The notes: generated by a model not told the origin, from the sequence alone. 64,000 nucleotides of DNA from Fusibacter sp. A1 (GCF_004125825.1 NZ_QQWI01000005.1:186001-250000); one strand, 5' to 3'; numbered from the stretch's first letter, positions 19,029 to 27,859 are shown. Numbers and translations: made by a program.

Positions 19029-19238
19029 TTGGCTGTAGATCGTGATTTAATCGAAGTTAAGCTTAAAAGAGACTGGTGTAAAGGTTGTGGCATATGTGTA
19101 GCATTTTGCCCGAAACAGTGTCTCGCACTCGACGATAAAGACAAAATTTATATGGCAAGACCTGAAGACTGTATCAAATGTGGTCAATGTGAACAGCGTT
19201 GCCCGGATTTTGCGATTTTCTTAGGAGGTAAGGCATAA
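19029..19238 (+). CDS. korD: 2-oxoacid:ferredoxin oxidoreductase, ferredoxin-like delta subunit
   Basis: A 69-residue protein with two 4Fe-4S motifs, CKGCGICVAFCP and CIKCGQCEQRCP. In Kor/Vor complexes this subunit passes electrons from the TPP site to external ferredoxin. The TTG start at 19029 has AAGGAGG (19016-19022) six bases upstream. Its stop overlaps the ATG of the alpha subunit by one base. First gene of the operon. Confidence 0.92.
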   Translation: MAVDRDLIEVKLKRDWCKGCGICVAFCPKQCLALDDKDKIYMARPEDCIKCGQCEQRCPDFAIFLGGKA

Positions 19239-20377
19239 TGAGCTCAAGAAAAATCAAGTTAATGCAAGGTAACGAGGCTTGTGTAGAAGGCGCGCTATAT
19301 GCCGGTATGAAATTCTATGCAGGATATCCGATCACTCCATCAACAGAAATCGCTGAGATTTCTGCTCAAAAACTTCCTTATGTCGGTGGAAAATTCATTC
19401 AAATGGAAGATGAGATCGCAGGTATCGCTACTGCTATTGGCGGTTCTATCGCTGGTCTTAAGTCAATGACTGCTACAAGCGGTCCTGGTTTCTCACTTAA
19501 ACAAGAAAATATCGGCTATGCTGCGATCGCAGAAGTGCCTCTAGTTATAGTAAACGTACAACGTGGTGGTCCGTCAACAGGTCTTCCAACTGCTCCTGCT
19601 CAAGGTGATGTGATGCAAGCGATGTGGGGAACACACGGTGATCACCCTGTAATTGCGATTTGTCCATCCTCTGTTAAGGAAACATTCTACGAGACAGTAA
19701 GAGCATTCAATTTAGCTGAAAAATACCGTATGCCTGTCATTCTTCTTACAGATGAAGTGGTTGGCCATATGCGCGAAAGCATAGAAATACCAGAACCAGG
19801 TGAGATCGAGATCTACGACCGATTACGTCCTGAAACTGACGATCAGAACTATTTGCCATATGGAGTCAATGATGGTGAGATAGTCGGCAGAATGGCTGGA
19901 TTCGGAGAGGGTCACAGATACCATATCACAGGCCTATTCCACGACGAGACAGGATTCCCTTCTAACTCTACAAAAAATGCAGGTGTGATGCTTGATCACT
20001 TAATGAGTAAGATTTCAAACAATACAGATGAAATCATCACTTTTGAAGAGTACCTTTTGGAAGATGCTGAAACAGTGGTCTTATCCTATGGTTCTACTGC
20101 AAGAAGTGCAAGAAGTGCTGTCAACAAACTAAGAGCCGCCGGACATAAAGTCGGCATGTTCAGACCGATCACTATCTGGCCTTTCCCTGAAAAGCAAGTA
20201 GTGGAATTATCAAAACGCGTGAAAAACATCGTTGTTGCCGAGATGAATCTTGGTCAGCTCGTACTTGAAGTTCAACGCGTCGTGGAAGGAAGAACTAAAG
20301 TTCACCACATCGGCAAAGCCAACGGTGAAGTGGTTACTCCTATTGATATCATCAAAAAGGTCGAGGAGGTTCTATAA
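19238..20377 (+). CDS. korA: 2-oxoacid:ferredoxin oxidoreductase alpha subunit
   Basis: A 379-residue pyrimidine-domain subunit with GNEACVEGALYAGMKFYAGYPITPSTEIAE at its start (shown in part by GYPITPSTE) and TATSGPGFSLK. With beta and gamma it oxidises a 2-oxoacid with CoA to an acyl-CoA while reducing ferredoxin. The arrangement delta-alpha-beta-gamma fits 2-oxoglutarate (Kor) enzymes best; a branched-chain 2-oxoacid (Vor) enzyme cannot be excluded. Confidence 0.9.
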   Translation: MSSRKIKLMQGNEACVEGALYAGMKFYAGYPITPSTEIAEISAQKLPYVGGKFIQMEDEIAGIATAIGGSIAGLKSMTATSGPGFSLKQENIGYAAIAEVPLVIVNVQRGGPSTGLPTAPAQGDVMQAMWGTHGDHPVIAICPSSVKETFYETVRAFNLAEKYRMPVILLTDEVVGHMRESIEIPEPGEIEIYDRLRPETDDQNYLPYGVNDGEIVGRMAGFGEGHRYHITGLFHDETGFPSNSTKNAGVMLDHLMSKISNNTDEIITFEEYLLEDAETVVLSYGSTARSARSAVNKLRAAGHKVGMFRPITIWPFPEKQVVELSKRVKNIVVAEMNLGQLVLEVQRVVEGRTKVHHIGKANGEVVTPIDIIKKVEEVL

Positions 20378-21201
20378 TGGATAACAATCAGCTTGTAGAT
20401 CAGTATTTTAGAAAAGATCGTTTACCACATATCTGGTGCCCAGGTTGCGGACATGGTGTGATCATGCATTCAATCGTCAAGGCAATCGCAGAGCTTGGAT
20501 GGGATAAGAATGACGTTGTCGTAGTTTCGGGTATCGGCTGTTCATCAAGAGCACCGGGATACATGGATTTCAACACGCTTCATACGACGCACGGAAGAGC
20601 CCTTGCGTTTGCGACAGGTGTAAAACTCGCTAAACCTCACTTGAAAGTTATTGTAATCTCTGGTGATGGAGATGCCTCGGCAATCGGCGGTAACCACTTG
20701 ATCCATGCTTCAAGAAGAAACATCGATATCACAACGATCGTTTTCAATAACAACACTTACGGAATGACAGGTGGACAGTACTCGCCTACAACGCCTACAA
20801 ACGAGTTCGGCACGACTGCTCCACATGGTAACATCGACGCACCGTTTGATATCGCAAATCTTGCAGGTGCTGCCGGTGCGACATACACCGCTAGAACAAC
20901 TGCGTTCCATATGAACCAGATGACTACGATCATTAAAAACGCTCTTGAGCACAAAGGTTTCTCACTTGTTGAAGCGATCAGCGTTTGTCCGACATACTAC
21001 GGCCGTAAGAACAAAAAAGGTGATGCACCTCAAATGATGAAATGGTTGAAAGACACCTTTATCGACATCAAGGTCGCAGATAAGCTACCAGAAGAGAAAA
21101 GAGTCGGAAAACTCTTGATGGGTGAATTCAAGAACGTTCAAAAACCTGAGTATACAGAAGAATATCACAAAATTGTAGACCGATTGAGTGGGGTGAAATA
21201 A
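20377..21201 (+). CDS. korB: 2-oxoacid:ferredoxin oxidoreductase beta subunit (TPP-binding)
   Basis: A 274-residue thiamine-diphosphate subunit. WCPGCGHG near the N-terminus begins the cluster-binding Cys set, GDGDASAIGGNH and NNNTYGMTGGQ form the TPP/Mg site. It overlaps korA by one base and is followed directly by korC. Confidence 0.93.
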   Translation: MDNNQLVDQYFRKDRLPHIWCPGCGHGVIMHSIVKAIAELGWDKNDVVVVSGIGCSSRAPGYMDFNTLHTTHGRALAFATGVKLAKPHLKVIVISGDGDASAIGGNHLIHASRRNIDITTIVFNNNTYGMTGGQYSPTTPTNEFGTTAPHGNIDAPFDIANLAGAAGATYTARTTAFHMNQMTTIIKNALEHKGFSLVEAISVCPTYYGRKNKKGDAPQMMKWLKDTFIDIKVADKLPEEKRVGKLLMGEFKNVQKPEYTEEYHKIVDRLSGVK

Positions 21202-21738
21202 ATGTCTTTAAGAGAAATGAGATTAACAGGTTCGGGTGGTCAAGGCTTGATCCTTGCCGGCATCATCTTTGCAGAAGCCGCATTGCTTGATGGAAACAAC
21301 GCTATCCAGACACAAAGTTATGGTCCTGAAGCACGTGGTGGCGCATCTAAGGCTGAAGTACTTATCAGCACAGAGGCAATCGATTTTCCTAAAGTTGAGC
21401 AGCCGGATATCCTACTTGCGCTCACTCAAATCGCAAGCGACAAATACGTGACAGATATCAGAGAAAAGGGTATACTGATTGTCGATGAGACAGTCGAAAT
21501 ACCATCAAATCTTAAAGTAAGTAAGATTGTAAGAGCGCCTATTCTAAGAACCGCTGCTGAAGTATTAGGTAAATCCATCGTCGCAAACATTGTTGCGATC
21601 GGACTGATCACTGAACTTACAAAAGTGGTATCAAGAGAAAATCTTGAAAAGGCTGTTCTGGCAAGAGTACCTAAAGGCACTGAGGATTTAAATCGTCGTG
21701 CGCTCGAAGAGGGCTATAAGTTAGCTGAATTGGCATAG
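21202..21738 (+). CDS. korC: 2-oxoacid:ferredoxin oxidoreductase gamma subunit
   Basis: A 178-residue gamma subunit with the family N-terminus GSGGQGLILAG and the QSYGPEARGGASKAEV stretch, which contribute to the CoA-binding side of the complex. It starts at the base after the korB stop and ends the enzyme operon; a regulator gene follows 18 bases later. Confidence 0.93.
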   Translation: MSLREMRLTGSGGQGLILAGIIFAEAALLDGNNAIQTQSYGPEARGGASKAEVLISTEAIDFPKVEQPDILLALTQIASDKYVTDIREKGILIVDETVEIPSNLKVSKIVRAPILRTAAEVLGKSIVANIVAIGLITELTKVVSRENLEKAVLARVPKGTEDLNRRALEEGYKLAELA

Positions 21739-21756
21739 TATAATAAGGAGTATTCA

Positions 21757-22620
21757 ATGAGTGAAGAATACCGTGATCTTTTAAACCGGATTCAAGGAAA
21801 GTACAAGAAGCTGAGTAAAGGGCAAAAATTAATTGCAGATTACATTTTTGAAAATTATGATAAAGTTGCTTTCATGACTGCATCAAATCTGGGGAACACG
21901 GTTGGAGTCAGTGAATCCACTGTGGTACGATTCGCAAATGTTCTCGGTTATGGAGGCTATCCTAAATTACAGAAAGCCTTACAGGAATCGATTAAGACTA
22001 AACTGACTACGGTTCAACGATTTGAACTCTCAAAGGATTTGAATTCGGAAGAAAACATCATCAAACGTGTGATGAATTCCGATATAGACAATATAAGAAA
22101 AACGATTGACGAGCTTGATTCAGAACTTGTCAAGCGTGTGGTATCGACGATAAAGACTTCTCGTAAGGTCTATATTCTCGGGCTGAGAAGTTCAAAGATA
22201 CTTGCTGAATACTTTGCCTTCTATTTAAATTTCATCATGGACGATGTGCATTTGATGCCTTCGGGTGCGAATGACTCATTTGATGAGCTCATTAACATCA
22301 ATGAGAACGACGTTCTTGTCGTATTCTCGTTTCCTAGATATTCAAGAAGAACTTTTGAGGTGGTCCAGTTCGCTAAAAAGCAGAATGCGAATATCATCGG
22401 CATCACCGACAGCTTGATGGCACCGCTTGTACCCCATGTGAAGTATGCCTTGACTGCGAAGTACAACATGACTACATTCATCGATTCGCTTGTAGCTCCT
22501 ATGAGTGTAGTCAACTCGCTGATTATCGCTTTGACGGTGGGAGAGAGGGACCAGCTTAAAGCAAAGTTCGATCTGCTTGAGGAAATCTGGGAACAGAATG
22601 ATATCTATACCAAAAGATAA
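21757..22620 (+). CDS. MurR/RpiR family transcriptional regulator
   Basis: A 287-residue regulator with an N-terminal RpiR HTH (about 15-85; GVSESTVVRFANVLGYGGYPKL) and a SIS domain (about 125-255) that usually senses a phosphosugar. It is the last gene of the korDABC transcript, so it may control that operon or link it to sugar supply. Family members act as repressors or activators; direction cannot be told here. Confidence 0.88.
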   Translation: MSEEYRDLLNRIQGKYKKLSKGQKLIADYIFENYDKVAFMTASNLGNTVGVSESTVVRFANVLGYGGYPKLQKALQESIKTKLTTVQRFELSKDLNSEENIIKRVMNSDIDNIRKTIDELDSELVKRVVSTIKTSRKVYILGLRSSKILAEYFAFYLNFIMDDVHLMPSGANDSFDELININENDVLVVFSFPRYSRRTFEVVQFAKKQNANIIGITDSLMAPLVPHVKYALTAKYNMTTFIDSLVAPMSVVNSLIIALTVGERDQLKAKFDLLEEIWEQNDIYTKR

Positions 22621-22640
22621 TTTTTTATGTGCTTTAACTT

Positions 22641-22670
22641 AAGACTAAGGATCACGTCCTTAGTCTTTTT
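22641..22670 (+). terminator. Terminator of the kor operon
   Basis: AAGACTAAGGA, loop TCACG, TCCTTAGTCTT and TTT. Confidence 0.9.
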
Positions 22671-22684
22671 ATTGCAGCTTTTTG

Positions 22685-22712
22685 TTTACACTATGCTCTA
22701 AATAGGTATAAT
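22685..22712 (+). promoter_or_regulatory. Promoter of cmk-ispH-rpsA-cheR
   Basis: TTTACA (22685-22690), 16-base spacer, TATAAT (22707-22712), about 37 bases before cmk. Confidence 0.75.
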
Positions 22713-22748
22713 GATAATTGGAGTCATACAAAATTTAAGGAGTCTTAC

Positions 22749-23393
22749 ATGTTGCAAATCACACTTGACGGACCATCCGGTTCAGGAAAAAGCACACTGG
22801 CAAAGTTGATCGCTTCAAAATTGGGTATTACTTACCTGGACACAGGAGCCATGTATAGGGCGATCACCTATTACTGCCTTTCAAATAAGATTGACGTCAC
22901 TGACGGGTCGGCTGTAACAGAAAGTCTCGCTCAGCTCAAAATCGATCTTGACGGCGACAAGATATTCGTCAATGGACTCGATGTGTCTGTTCCGATACGC
23001 ACTGAAGAGACGAGTAGAAACGTGTCTGCGATTGCGAGCATTGGTAGTGTTAGAACATACCTTGTAAAGATGCAGCAATCCATCGCGGCTTCGCAACCCA
23101 TCGTCATGGATGGAAGAGATATCGGTACCGTCGTGTTGCCCAATGCCCCATACAAGTTTTTTATCACAGCTAGTGTCGAGGAACGTGCCCGAAGAAGATA
23201 CGACGAACAGCTCCACAAGGGAGAGAAGGTCGATTATGAGGCAATCAAATCCGACATAGAGTTAAGAGACTATAAGGATACAAACCGTGAGATATCGCCA
23301 CTTAAGGCAGCCGAAGATGCGATACATGTTGATACGACAAGCATGACAATCGATGAGGTCGTTGACTTTATTGTCAATGAAGTTAGGAAGTAA
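22749..23393 (+). CDS. cmk: (d)CMP kinase
   Basis: Cytidylate kinase of 214 residues with the P-loop GPSGSGKST (9-17), the YLDTGAMYRA acceptor motif, and MDGRDIGTVVLP with the CMP-binding Arg/Asp. It recycles CMP and dCMP. The order cmk-ispH-rpsA is standard in Clostridia. AAGGAG site upstream of the ATG. Confidence 0.96.
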   Translation: MLQITLDGPSGSGKSTLAKLIASKLGITYLDTGAMYRAITYYCLSNKIDVTDGSAVTESLAQLKIDLDGDKIFVNGLDVSVPIRTEETSRNVSAIASIGSVRTYLVKMQQSIAASQPIVMDGRDIGTVVLPNAPYKFFITASVEERARRRYDEQLHKGEKVDYEAIKSDIELRDYKDTNREISPLKAAEDAIHVDTTSMTIDEVVDFIVNEVRK

Positions 23394-23395
23394 CT

Positions 23396-24265
23396 ATGCA
23401 AATCCATATCGCAAAATACGGTGGTTTCTGCTTTGGTGTCAGAAAAGCTGTCAATACGGCTATCGAAATCACCGAATCTGAAGACTATACACATCCGATC
23501 TATACATATGGACCGTTGATCCACAATCGACAAGTTGTGGAGCGCCTAGAAGCGAATGGGGCGACTGTCATCGATTCAATCGATGGGATCACTTCAGGAA
23601 CGGTCATCGTCAGATCCCATGGCGTACCGGAAGCCTTCTATAGTGAAGCTGAGAAGCACGGTCTTGACGTGGTCGATGCGACTTGTGTCTTTGTGAAGAA
23701 GGTCCATTCCATCGTTAAGGAATATCATGAAAAGAAGTATCAGATTGTCATACTCGGCGATAGGGAACATCCCGAAATCATCGGAATCAATGGCTGGTGT
23801 GAACAGGATGCCTATATCATCAATACTGAGGAAGATCTACAAAGCTACGATTTAAAGTCTAAACCCCTATGCGTTGTCGCTCAAACGACCTTCGATACAC
23901 AGAAGTGGGTTAAGCTTACAAGTATCATCAAAGCGGAATCAGAGGATTGTATTTTGTTCAATACCATCTGTTCTGCAACCAAGCAACGTCAGGATGAAGT
24001 TAGAGAACTTTCCCTAAAGATGGACTGTATTATCGTGGTAGGAGGCAAAAACAGCTCCAATACCCAGAAATTGTATGAAATTGCACGAGAAAGTAATGTA
24101 TTTACGAAACATATTGAAGAAAGTAGTGAAATTAATGTGAATTTCTTTAGAAAATATGATAAGATAGGAATAGTTGCGGGTGCTTCTACTCCTGATTGGA
24201 TTATTAATGAAGTTATCCATAAACTAAAATGTGAAGGCGAGGTAGTATTTAATGGAAAACAATAA
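23396..24265 (+). CDS. ispH: 4-hydroxy-3-methylbut-2-enyl diphosphate reductase
   Basis: IspH (LytB) carries out the last step of the MEP isoprenoid pathway with a 4Fe-4S cluster. The three cluster cysteines are at C12 (FCFGVRKAV), C97 (DATCVFVKKVHS) and C192 (TICSATKQRQ); the SHG and EHPE motifs are also present. 289 residues, normal length. Two bases after cmk, and it overlaps rpsA by 14 bases. In some Clostridia ispH and rpsA are fused; here they are separate but overlapping. Confidence 0.96.
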   Translation: MQIHIAKYGGFCFGVRKAVNTAIEITESEDYTHPIYTYGPLIHNRQVVERLEANGATVIDSIDGITSGTVIVRSHGVPEAFYSEAEKHGLDVVDATCVFVKKVHSIVKEYHEKKYQIVILGDREHPEIIGINGWCEQDAYIINTEEDLQSYDLKSKPLCVVAQTTFDTQKWVKLTSIIKAESEDCILFNTICSATKQRQDEVRELSLKMDCIIVVGGKNSSNTQKLYEIARESNVFTKHIEESSEINVNFFRKYDKIGIVAGASTPDWIINEVIHKLKCEGEVVFNGKQ

Positions 24266-25346
24266 CTTGATGCAAGAGATGTTGGATGCTTTTGAAGCGG
24301 GCTTCAAAGCTCCGAGACGTGGCGACGTTATCGAAGGTAAAGTCGTTATGGTATCAGCAAGAGAAGTCGTAGTCAACGTAGGCTACAAAGCGGACGGCAT
24401 CATCCCACAAGAGGAAGTCTCTAATCAAGGAGACGTAGATCTTCTAGCGACTTTCCACGAAGGTCAAGAACTAGATGTTTACGTTCTTAAAACTGACAAC
24501 GGTGATGGAAATGTCCTATTGTCAATCAAACGTTTGGCTATGGACCAAGACTTTAGAGATCTTGAGCCAGTTTTCGAATCTGGTTCTGTAATCCCAGTAG
24601 TCATCAAACAAGTAGTTAAAGGTGGAGTAATCGCTTACTACAAAAATGTAAGAGGATTTATTCCAGCATCACACATTTCATTACGTTTTGAAAATGACTT
24701 GAACAAGTACATTAACGAGACTGTTGAAGTAAAAGTAATTGAATACGATAAGCGCAAAAAGCGTGCTGTATTCAGTAGAAAAGAACTTTTAAAAACTGAG
24801 CAAGCAAGCAAGAAATCTGAATTCTTCAGTACTGTTGAAGCAGGTCAAATTGTTGAAGGTACTGTAAAACGTCTTGCTAACTTTGGCGCGTTCGTTGATA
24901 TCGGTGGATTTGATGGTCTTGTACACGTTACAGAGATCACTTATGGCCGTATTAAATCGCCTGCTGAGTACTTAAAAGTGAACGATACTGTAAAAGTAAA
25001 AGTTCTTAATGTAGATTCTGATACTGAAAAAATATCTCTTTCTATCAAGCAAACTAACCCGAACCCATGGGATATTGCTGAAGAAAAATATCAAGTTGGA
25101 TCTAAGCATATCGGTCGTGTAGTAAATACAACTGATTTCGGTGCATTTGTAGAGCTTGAGCCAGGTGTTGAAGGTCTTGTTCATATTTCTCAAATCGCTG
25201 TTGAGCGTATAGAAAAACCATCAGATGTTCTTAAGGAAAACGAATCTTACGAGTTTGAAGTACTTGAAATCGACACTGTTGATAAGAAAATCAAACTTTC
25301 AAGAAAATCTCTTTTTGAGACTGCTGAAACTACAGAAGAAGCCTAG
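24252..25346 (+). CDS. rpsA: 30S ribosomal protein S1 (four S1 domains)
   Basis: A 364-residue S1 homologue with four OB/S1 repeats (about 22-95, 107-173, 194-262, 279-350). The third and fourth are the most typical (RLANFGAFVDIGGFDGLVHVTE and TTDFGAFVELEPGVEGLVHIS, given in part). This short form is usual in Firmicutes and may have a smaller role in translation initiation than the six-domain E. coli protein. Codon use is close to that of highly expressed genes such as rpsO. Confidence 0.94.
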   Translation: MENNNLMQEMLDAFEAGFKAPRRGDVIEGKVVMVSAREVVVNVGYKADGIIPQEEVSNQGDVDLLATFHEGQELDVYVLKTDNGDGNVLLSIKRLAMDQDFRDLEPVFESGSVIPVVIKQVVKGGVIAYYKNVRGFIPASHISLRFENDLNKYINETVEVKVIEYDKRKKRAVFSRKELLKTEQASKKSEFFSTVEAGQIVEGTVKRLANFGAFVDIGGFDGLVHVTEITYGRIKSPAEYLKVNDTVKVKVLNVDSDTEKISLSIKQTNPNPWDIAEEKYQVGSKHIGRVVNTTDFGAFVELEPGVEGLVHISQIAVERIEKPSDVLKENESYEFEVLEIDTVDKKIKLSRKSLFETAETTEEA

Positions 25347-25361
25347 TATAGGAGAGTGCTT

Positions 25362-26135
25362 ATGCACGGATACGAAGGGTTTAAAGATAAGGTCTACCGG
25401 AAAACCGGTATAGACCTTTCTCTTTATAAAGAAAGACAAATGAAAAGACGTATAGATTCGTTGATTAAACGAAACGGTCAATCGGATTACGAGGACTATT
25501 TCAATACAATGAGTCATAACAAAAAAGTTTTTGATGAATTTGTCAATTATCTTACAATCAATGTCAGTGAGTTTTATCGAAACCCCAATCAATGGGAGCT
25601 TTTGAAAGATGAGATTCTTCCGATGTTGATGGAAGGTAAGCGCTCGCTCAAAATCTGGAGTGCCGCCTGCTCTACAGGTGAGGAACCATACACGTTAGTG
25701 ATGGTGCTTAGTAATTTTATGCCTTTAAAAGACATCAAGATTATCGCCGCAGATATTGATATCGAAGCAATTGACAAGGCAAAAGCCGGAGTGTATACAG
25801 AAAAATCCGTTGCTGGAGTACCCAAGGCCTTTCTTGACAAGTATTTTACTAAAATAGGTCCTGCGTACAGAATCAATGATGAAATTAAGAAATGTGTTGA
25901 GTTCAAGCAAATGAACCTCTTGTCGGATCGTTATCCTGACAATTGTGATCTGATTGTTTGCAGAAACGTCATGATTTATTTCACTGAGGAAGCTAAGGAA
26001 GAAATGTACCATAAGTTCAATGGCGCACTTTCTAAAAATGGAGTCTTATTTGTTGGTAGCACAGAGCAAATTATTGTTCCAAAGAAATTCAATTTTCATG
26101 CTATAAAAACGTTCTTCTATCAGCGCACTGAGTAA
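25362..26135 (+). CDS. cheR: CheR-type protein-glutamate O-methyltransferase
   Basis: A 257-residue chemoreceptor methyltransferase. The N-terminal helical CheR_N region precedes a SAM domain with IWSAACSTGEEPYTLVM (part of which is the SAM loop), ADIDIEAIDKAK, and CRNVMIYF, the classical CheR motifs. ATG 25362 has AGGAG seven bases upstream; GTG 25356 is too close to it. It is the last gene of the cmk-ispH-rpsA transcript, with no other chemotaxis gene in the window. Confidence 0.93.
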   Translation: MHGYEGFKDKVYRKTGIDLSLYKERQMKRRIDSLIKRNGQSDYEDYFNTMSHNKKVFDEFVNYLTINVSEFYRNPNQWELLKDEILPMLMEGKRSLKIWSAACSTGEEPYTLVMVLSNFMPLKDIKIIAADIDIEAIDKAKAGVYTEKSVAGVPKAFLDKYFTKIGPAYRINDEIKKCVEFKQMNLLSDRYPDNCDLIVCRNVMIYFTEEAKEEMYHKFNGALSKNGVLFVGSTEQIIVPKKFNFHAIKTFFYQRTE

Positions 26136-26140
26136 ACAAC

Positions 26141-26167
26141 AAAAGCAATCCGAAAGGATTGCTTTTT
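26141..26167. terminator. Terminator shared by cheR and the XRE gene
   Basis: AAAAGCAATCC, loop GAAA, GGATTGCTTTT plus TT; A-run and T-run on opposite sides make it work for both convergent genes. Confidence 0.9.
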
Positions 26168-26174
26168 TCTTGTT

Positions 26175-26513
26175 CTATTTAATACTAAACACACTCTCCG
26201 TTTTAGACTGCTGAAGGGACTTGATATATTCTTTTACCTCTTCAACCTGTTCGGTGGTTAAGCCGCTGACCGACAGGCGTTTAGAGCTGATCAGATCCAC
26301 AACGGTCGCAGGGTTGTTTGATAGGCCAAGGAGATAGTCGGAGGATACCTTGAAATAGGCTGTTGTCCTAATGATGAAGTCCGCATCGGGAACTCTTTTG
26401 TTGTTTTCATATCGGGATAGCGTCGTTTTAGTGGTTTCGAGCGCTTGTGCCAGCTCGTCCAAAGTCATTTTTTTATATAGCCTTAAGCTACGTAAGCGTT
26501 CGTGAAAACTCAT
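26175..26513 (-). CDS. XRE family transcriptional regulator
   Basis: A 112-residue protein with an N-terminal helix-turn-helix (about 5-60; MTLDELAQALETTKTTLSRYEN, shown in part) and a helical C-terminal tail with no ligand domain. The start at 26513 is chosen as the first Met before the HTH; a G-run stands at the ribosome-site position. Target genes are unknown. It is divergent from a MarR regulator. Confidence 0.85.
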   Translation of the reverse strand: MSFHERLRSLRLYKKMTLDELAQALETTKTTLSRYENNKRVPDADFIIRTTAYFKVSSDYLLGLSNNPATVVDLISSKRLSVSGLTTEQVEEVKEYIKSLQQSKTESVFSIK

Positions 26514-26541
26514 ATTGCCCCCCTTTATTACCATCATCCTT

Positions 26542-26570
26542 ATTCTATAACAAATCAACGGATGTCGCAA
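26542..26570 (-). promoter_or_regulatory. Promoter of the XRE gene
   Basis: Minus strand: TTGCGA (26570-26565), 17-base spacer, TAGAAT (26547-26542). Confidence 0.55.
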
Positions 26571-26639
26571 GATTCTGACGATTATGTAATTAAAGAAATT
26601 AATCAATTTCGATTTTGGATTTATGTTTTCTCGCTAATA

Positions 26640-26648
26640 TGTTACTAT
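26640..26648 (+). promoter_or_regulatory. Extended -10 promoter of the marR gene
   Basis: TGTTACTAT (TG, one base, TACTAT) about 58 bases before the ATG. The -35 position reads TTTATG and is poor. Confidence 0.4.
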
Positions 26649-26705
26649 ATAACCTGATGATAAATATAAAACTATACACTAGAATACGCAGCAGGGGGTA
26701 CCATT

Positions 26706-27137
26706 ATGGATGGACAACATTTATCACATATGTTCTACATTACCAATGAAGTCAATAAATTAGCCGTACATAGGATGAGGTCGATCGGCCTGGATGACTT
26801 AGTCATCACCCATGGTTTTATATTGGAAATGCTTTATCGCAATGAAGGTAAGATGGCGATGAAGGATCTTGCACTGGGGATCAGCAGAACGAAGTCGACT
26901 GTGACTCAACTCGTTGAGAAGCTGATGAAATATGATTTGGTTCGTAAAGAACGGTGCGAGCTTGACAGACGATATCACTACATTCATCTAACAGAAAAGG
27001 GTTATGCCTATAAGGACGAATTGGTCACGATCATCACTGAGCTCTCAGGACAGCTTTACGCCAACCTGACTAGCGAGGCACTCAAACAGTGTGGGGACAC
27101 GCTTGATACGATGAATAGGAACCTTAAAGAGAAGTAA
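26706..27137 (+). CDS. MarR family transcriptional regulator
   Basis: A 143-residue winged-helix protein. The recognition region AMKDLALGISRTKSTVTQLVEKL and the wing with D-R-R-Y (ELDRRYHYIHLTEKG) match MarR. A G-run followed by the ATG serves as ribosome site. It stands alone, divergent from the XRE gene and convergent with a 4Fe-4S membrane protein. The ligand is unknown. Confidence 0.87.
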   Translation: MDGQHLSHMFYITNEVNKLAVHRMRSIGLDDLVITHGFILEMLYRNEGKMAMKDLALGISRTKSTVTQLVEKLMKYDLVRKERCELDRRYHYIHLTEKGYAYKDELVTIITELSGQLYANLTSEALKQCGDTLDTMNRNLKEK

Positions 27138-27149
27138 TGCATAGAACAT

Positions 27150-27189
27150 CACTAAAAGCAAGCTGAGAGATCAGCTTGCTTTTTTAGTG
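27150..27189. terminator. Bidirectional terminator after marR
   Basis: AAAAGCAAGCTGA (27154-27166), loop GAGA, TCAGCTTGCTTTT (27171-27183), flanked by CACT and AGTG. The 3' arm overlaps the stop codon of the convergent 4Fe-4S gene. Confidence 0.88.
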
Positions 27190-27701
27190 AGTCGTCCGCC
27201 AGTTTCCATCGCCTGAGGAAAACGCTGATTCGCTTTCTTTTTCAATTCGCGGTCGATCAGACCGGCGCCGTGTCCCATGGGACATACGACACACCAGCTT
27301 CTGGGCTTGAAAAAGATACCCATGAGTATTCCGATAATCAGCGAAAGGCTCATAAACCGGAACATTGCAAAGGCCATCTTTGTAAAGTCCGGTGCGGCAT
27401 GGGTCATGCTGACGCTAAATACGGTAAGCATCAATCCGAGTAGGATGTTTTTAAAGTGTCTTGTCGTCATGAACTTGGGCATATCGCCATTTATGCTGAT
27501 GCCCTCGAGTGCTCTTTGAAGTAAGGATCCCCTAGGACAGTATTTTCTGCAGTGAACCTTTCCTTCTCCTTTTAGCACATGGTATAGAGGAGCAGTCATG
27601 CAAATTACACCTAATATGCCAAATCTAAAATCTACAATTCCGAGCGTTAAAAACGCCACCATCAATATCCACGTCCATTTCATAGGTGTGATTTTTTTCA
27701 T
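27171..27701 (-). CDS. Membrane 4Fe-4S binding protein (NapH/Fer4_5-like)
   Basis: A 176-residue protein with about four hydrophobic segments (near residues 8-40, 82-100, 108-135) and two cysteine clusters, CRKYCPRG near residues 52-59 and CVVCPMG near 142-148. The CxxxCP pattern on a short polytopic protein is typical of membrane electron-transfer proteins. It starts MKKITPMKW at 27701 after GGAGGG. The partner is not in the window. Confidence 0.7.
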   Translation of the reverse strand: MKKITPMKWTWILMVAFLTLGIVDFRFGILGVICMTAPLYHVLKGEGKVHCRKYCPRGSLLQRALEGISINGDMPKFMTTRHFKNILLGLMLTVFSVSMTHAAPDFTKMAFAMFRFMSLSLIIGILMGIFFKPRSWCVVCPMGHGAGLIDRELKKKANQRFPQAMETGGRLTKKAS

Positions 27702-27703
27702 TT

Positions 27704-27754
27704 TATACCCTCCCTCATGGGGGTAGGATACTATAAGATCGTGTCCCAAGTCAA
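27704..27754 (-). promoter_or_regulatory. Promoter and GC-rich dyad of the 4Fe-4S gene
   Basis: Minus strand: TTGACT (27754-27749), 18-base spacer, TATCCT (27730-27725). The -10 is part of an imperfect dyad (27704-27730) of C-tract and G-tract around CATG, with TA ends, which reaches the ribosome site. Confidence 0.45.
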
Positions 27755-27830
27755 CAGATTGAGCAATAGTCAGAATATTAGTTTTTTGAACAGGTGAAAA
27801 TCCTTCATGACGATTAAGCCGCAAGCTCAC

Positions 27831-27859
27831 TTGAAGTTACAGAGGGTAAATGTTAAAAT
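27831..27859 (+). promoter_or_regulatory. Promoter of miaB
   Basis: TTGAAG (27831-27836), 17-base spacer, TAAAAT (27854-27859) with an upstream TG (extended -10). Confidence 0.7.
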
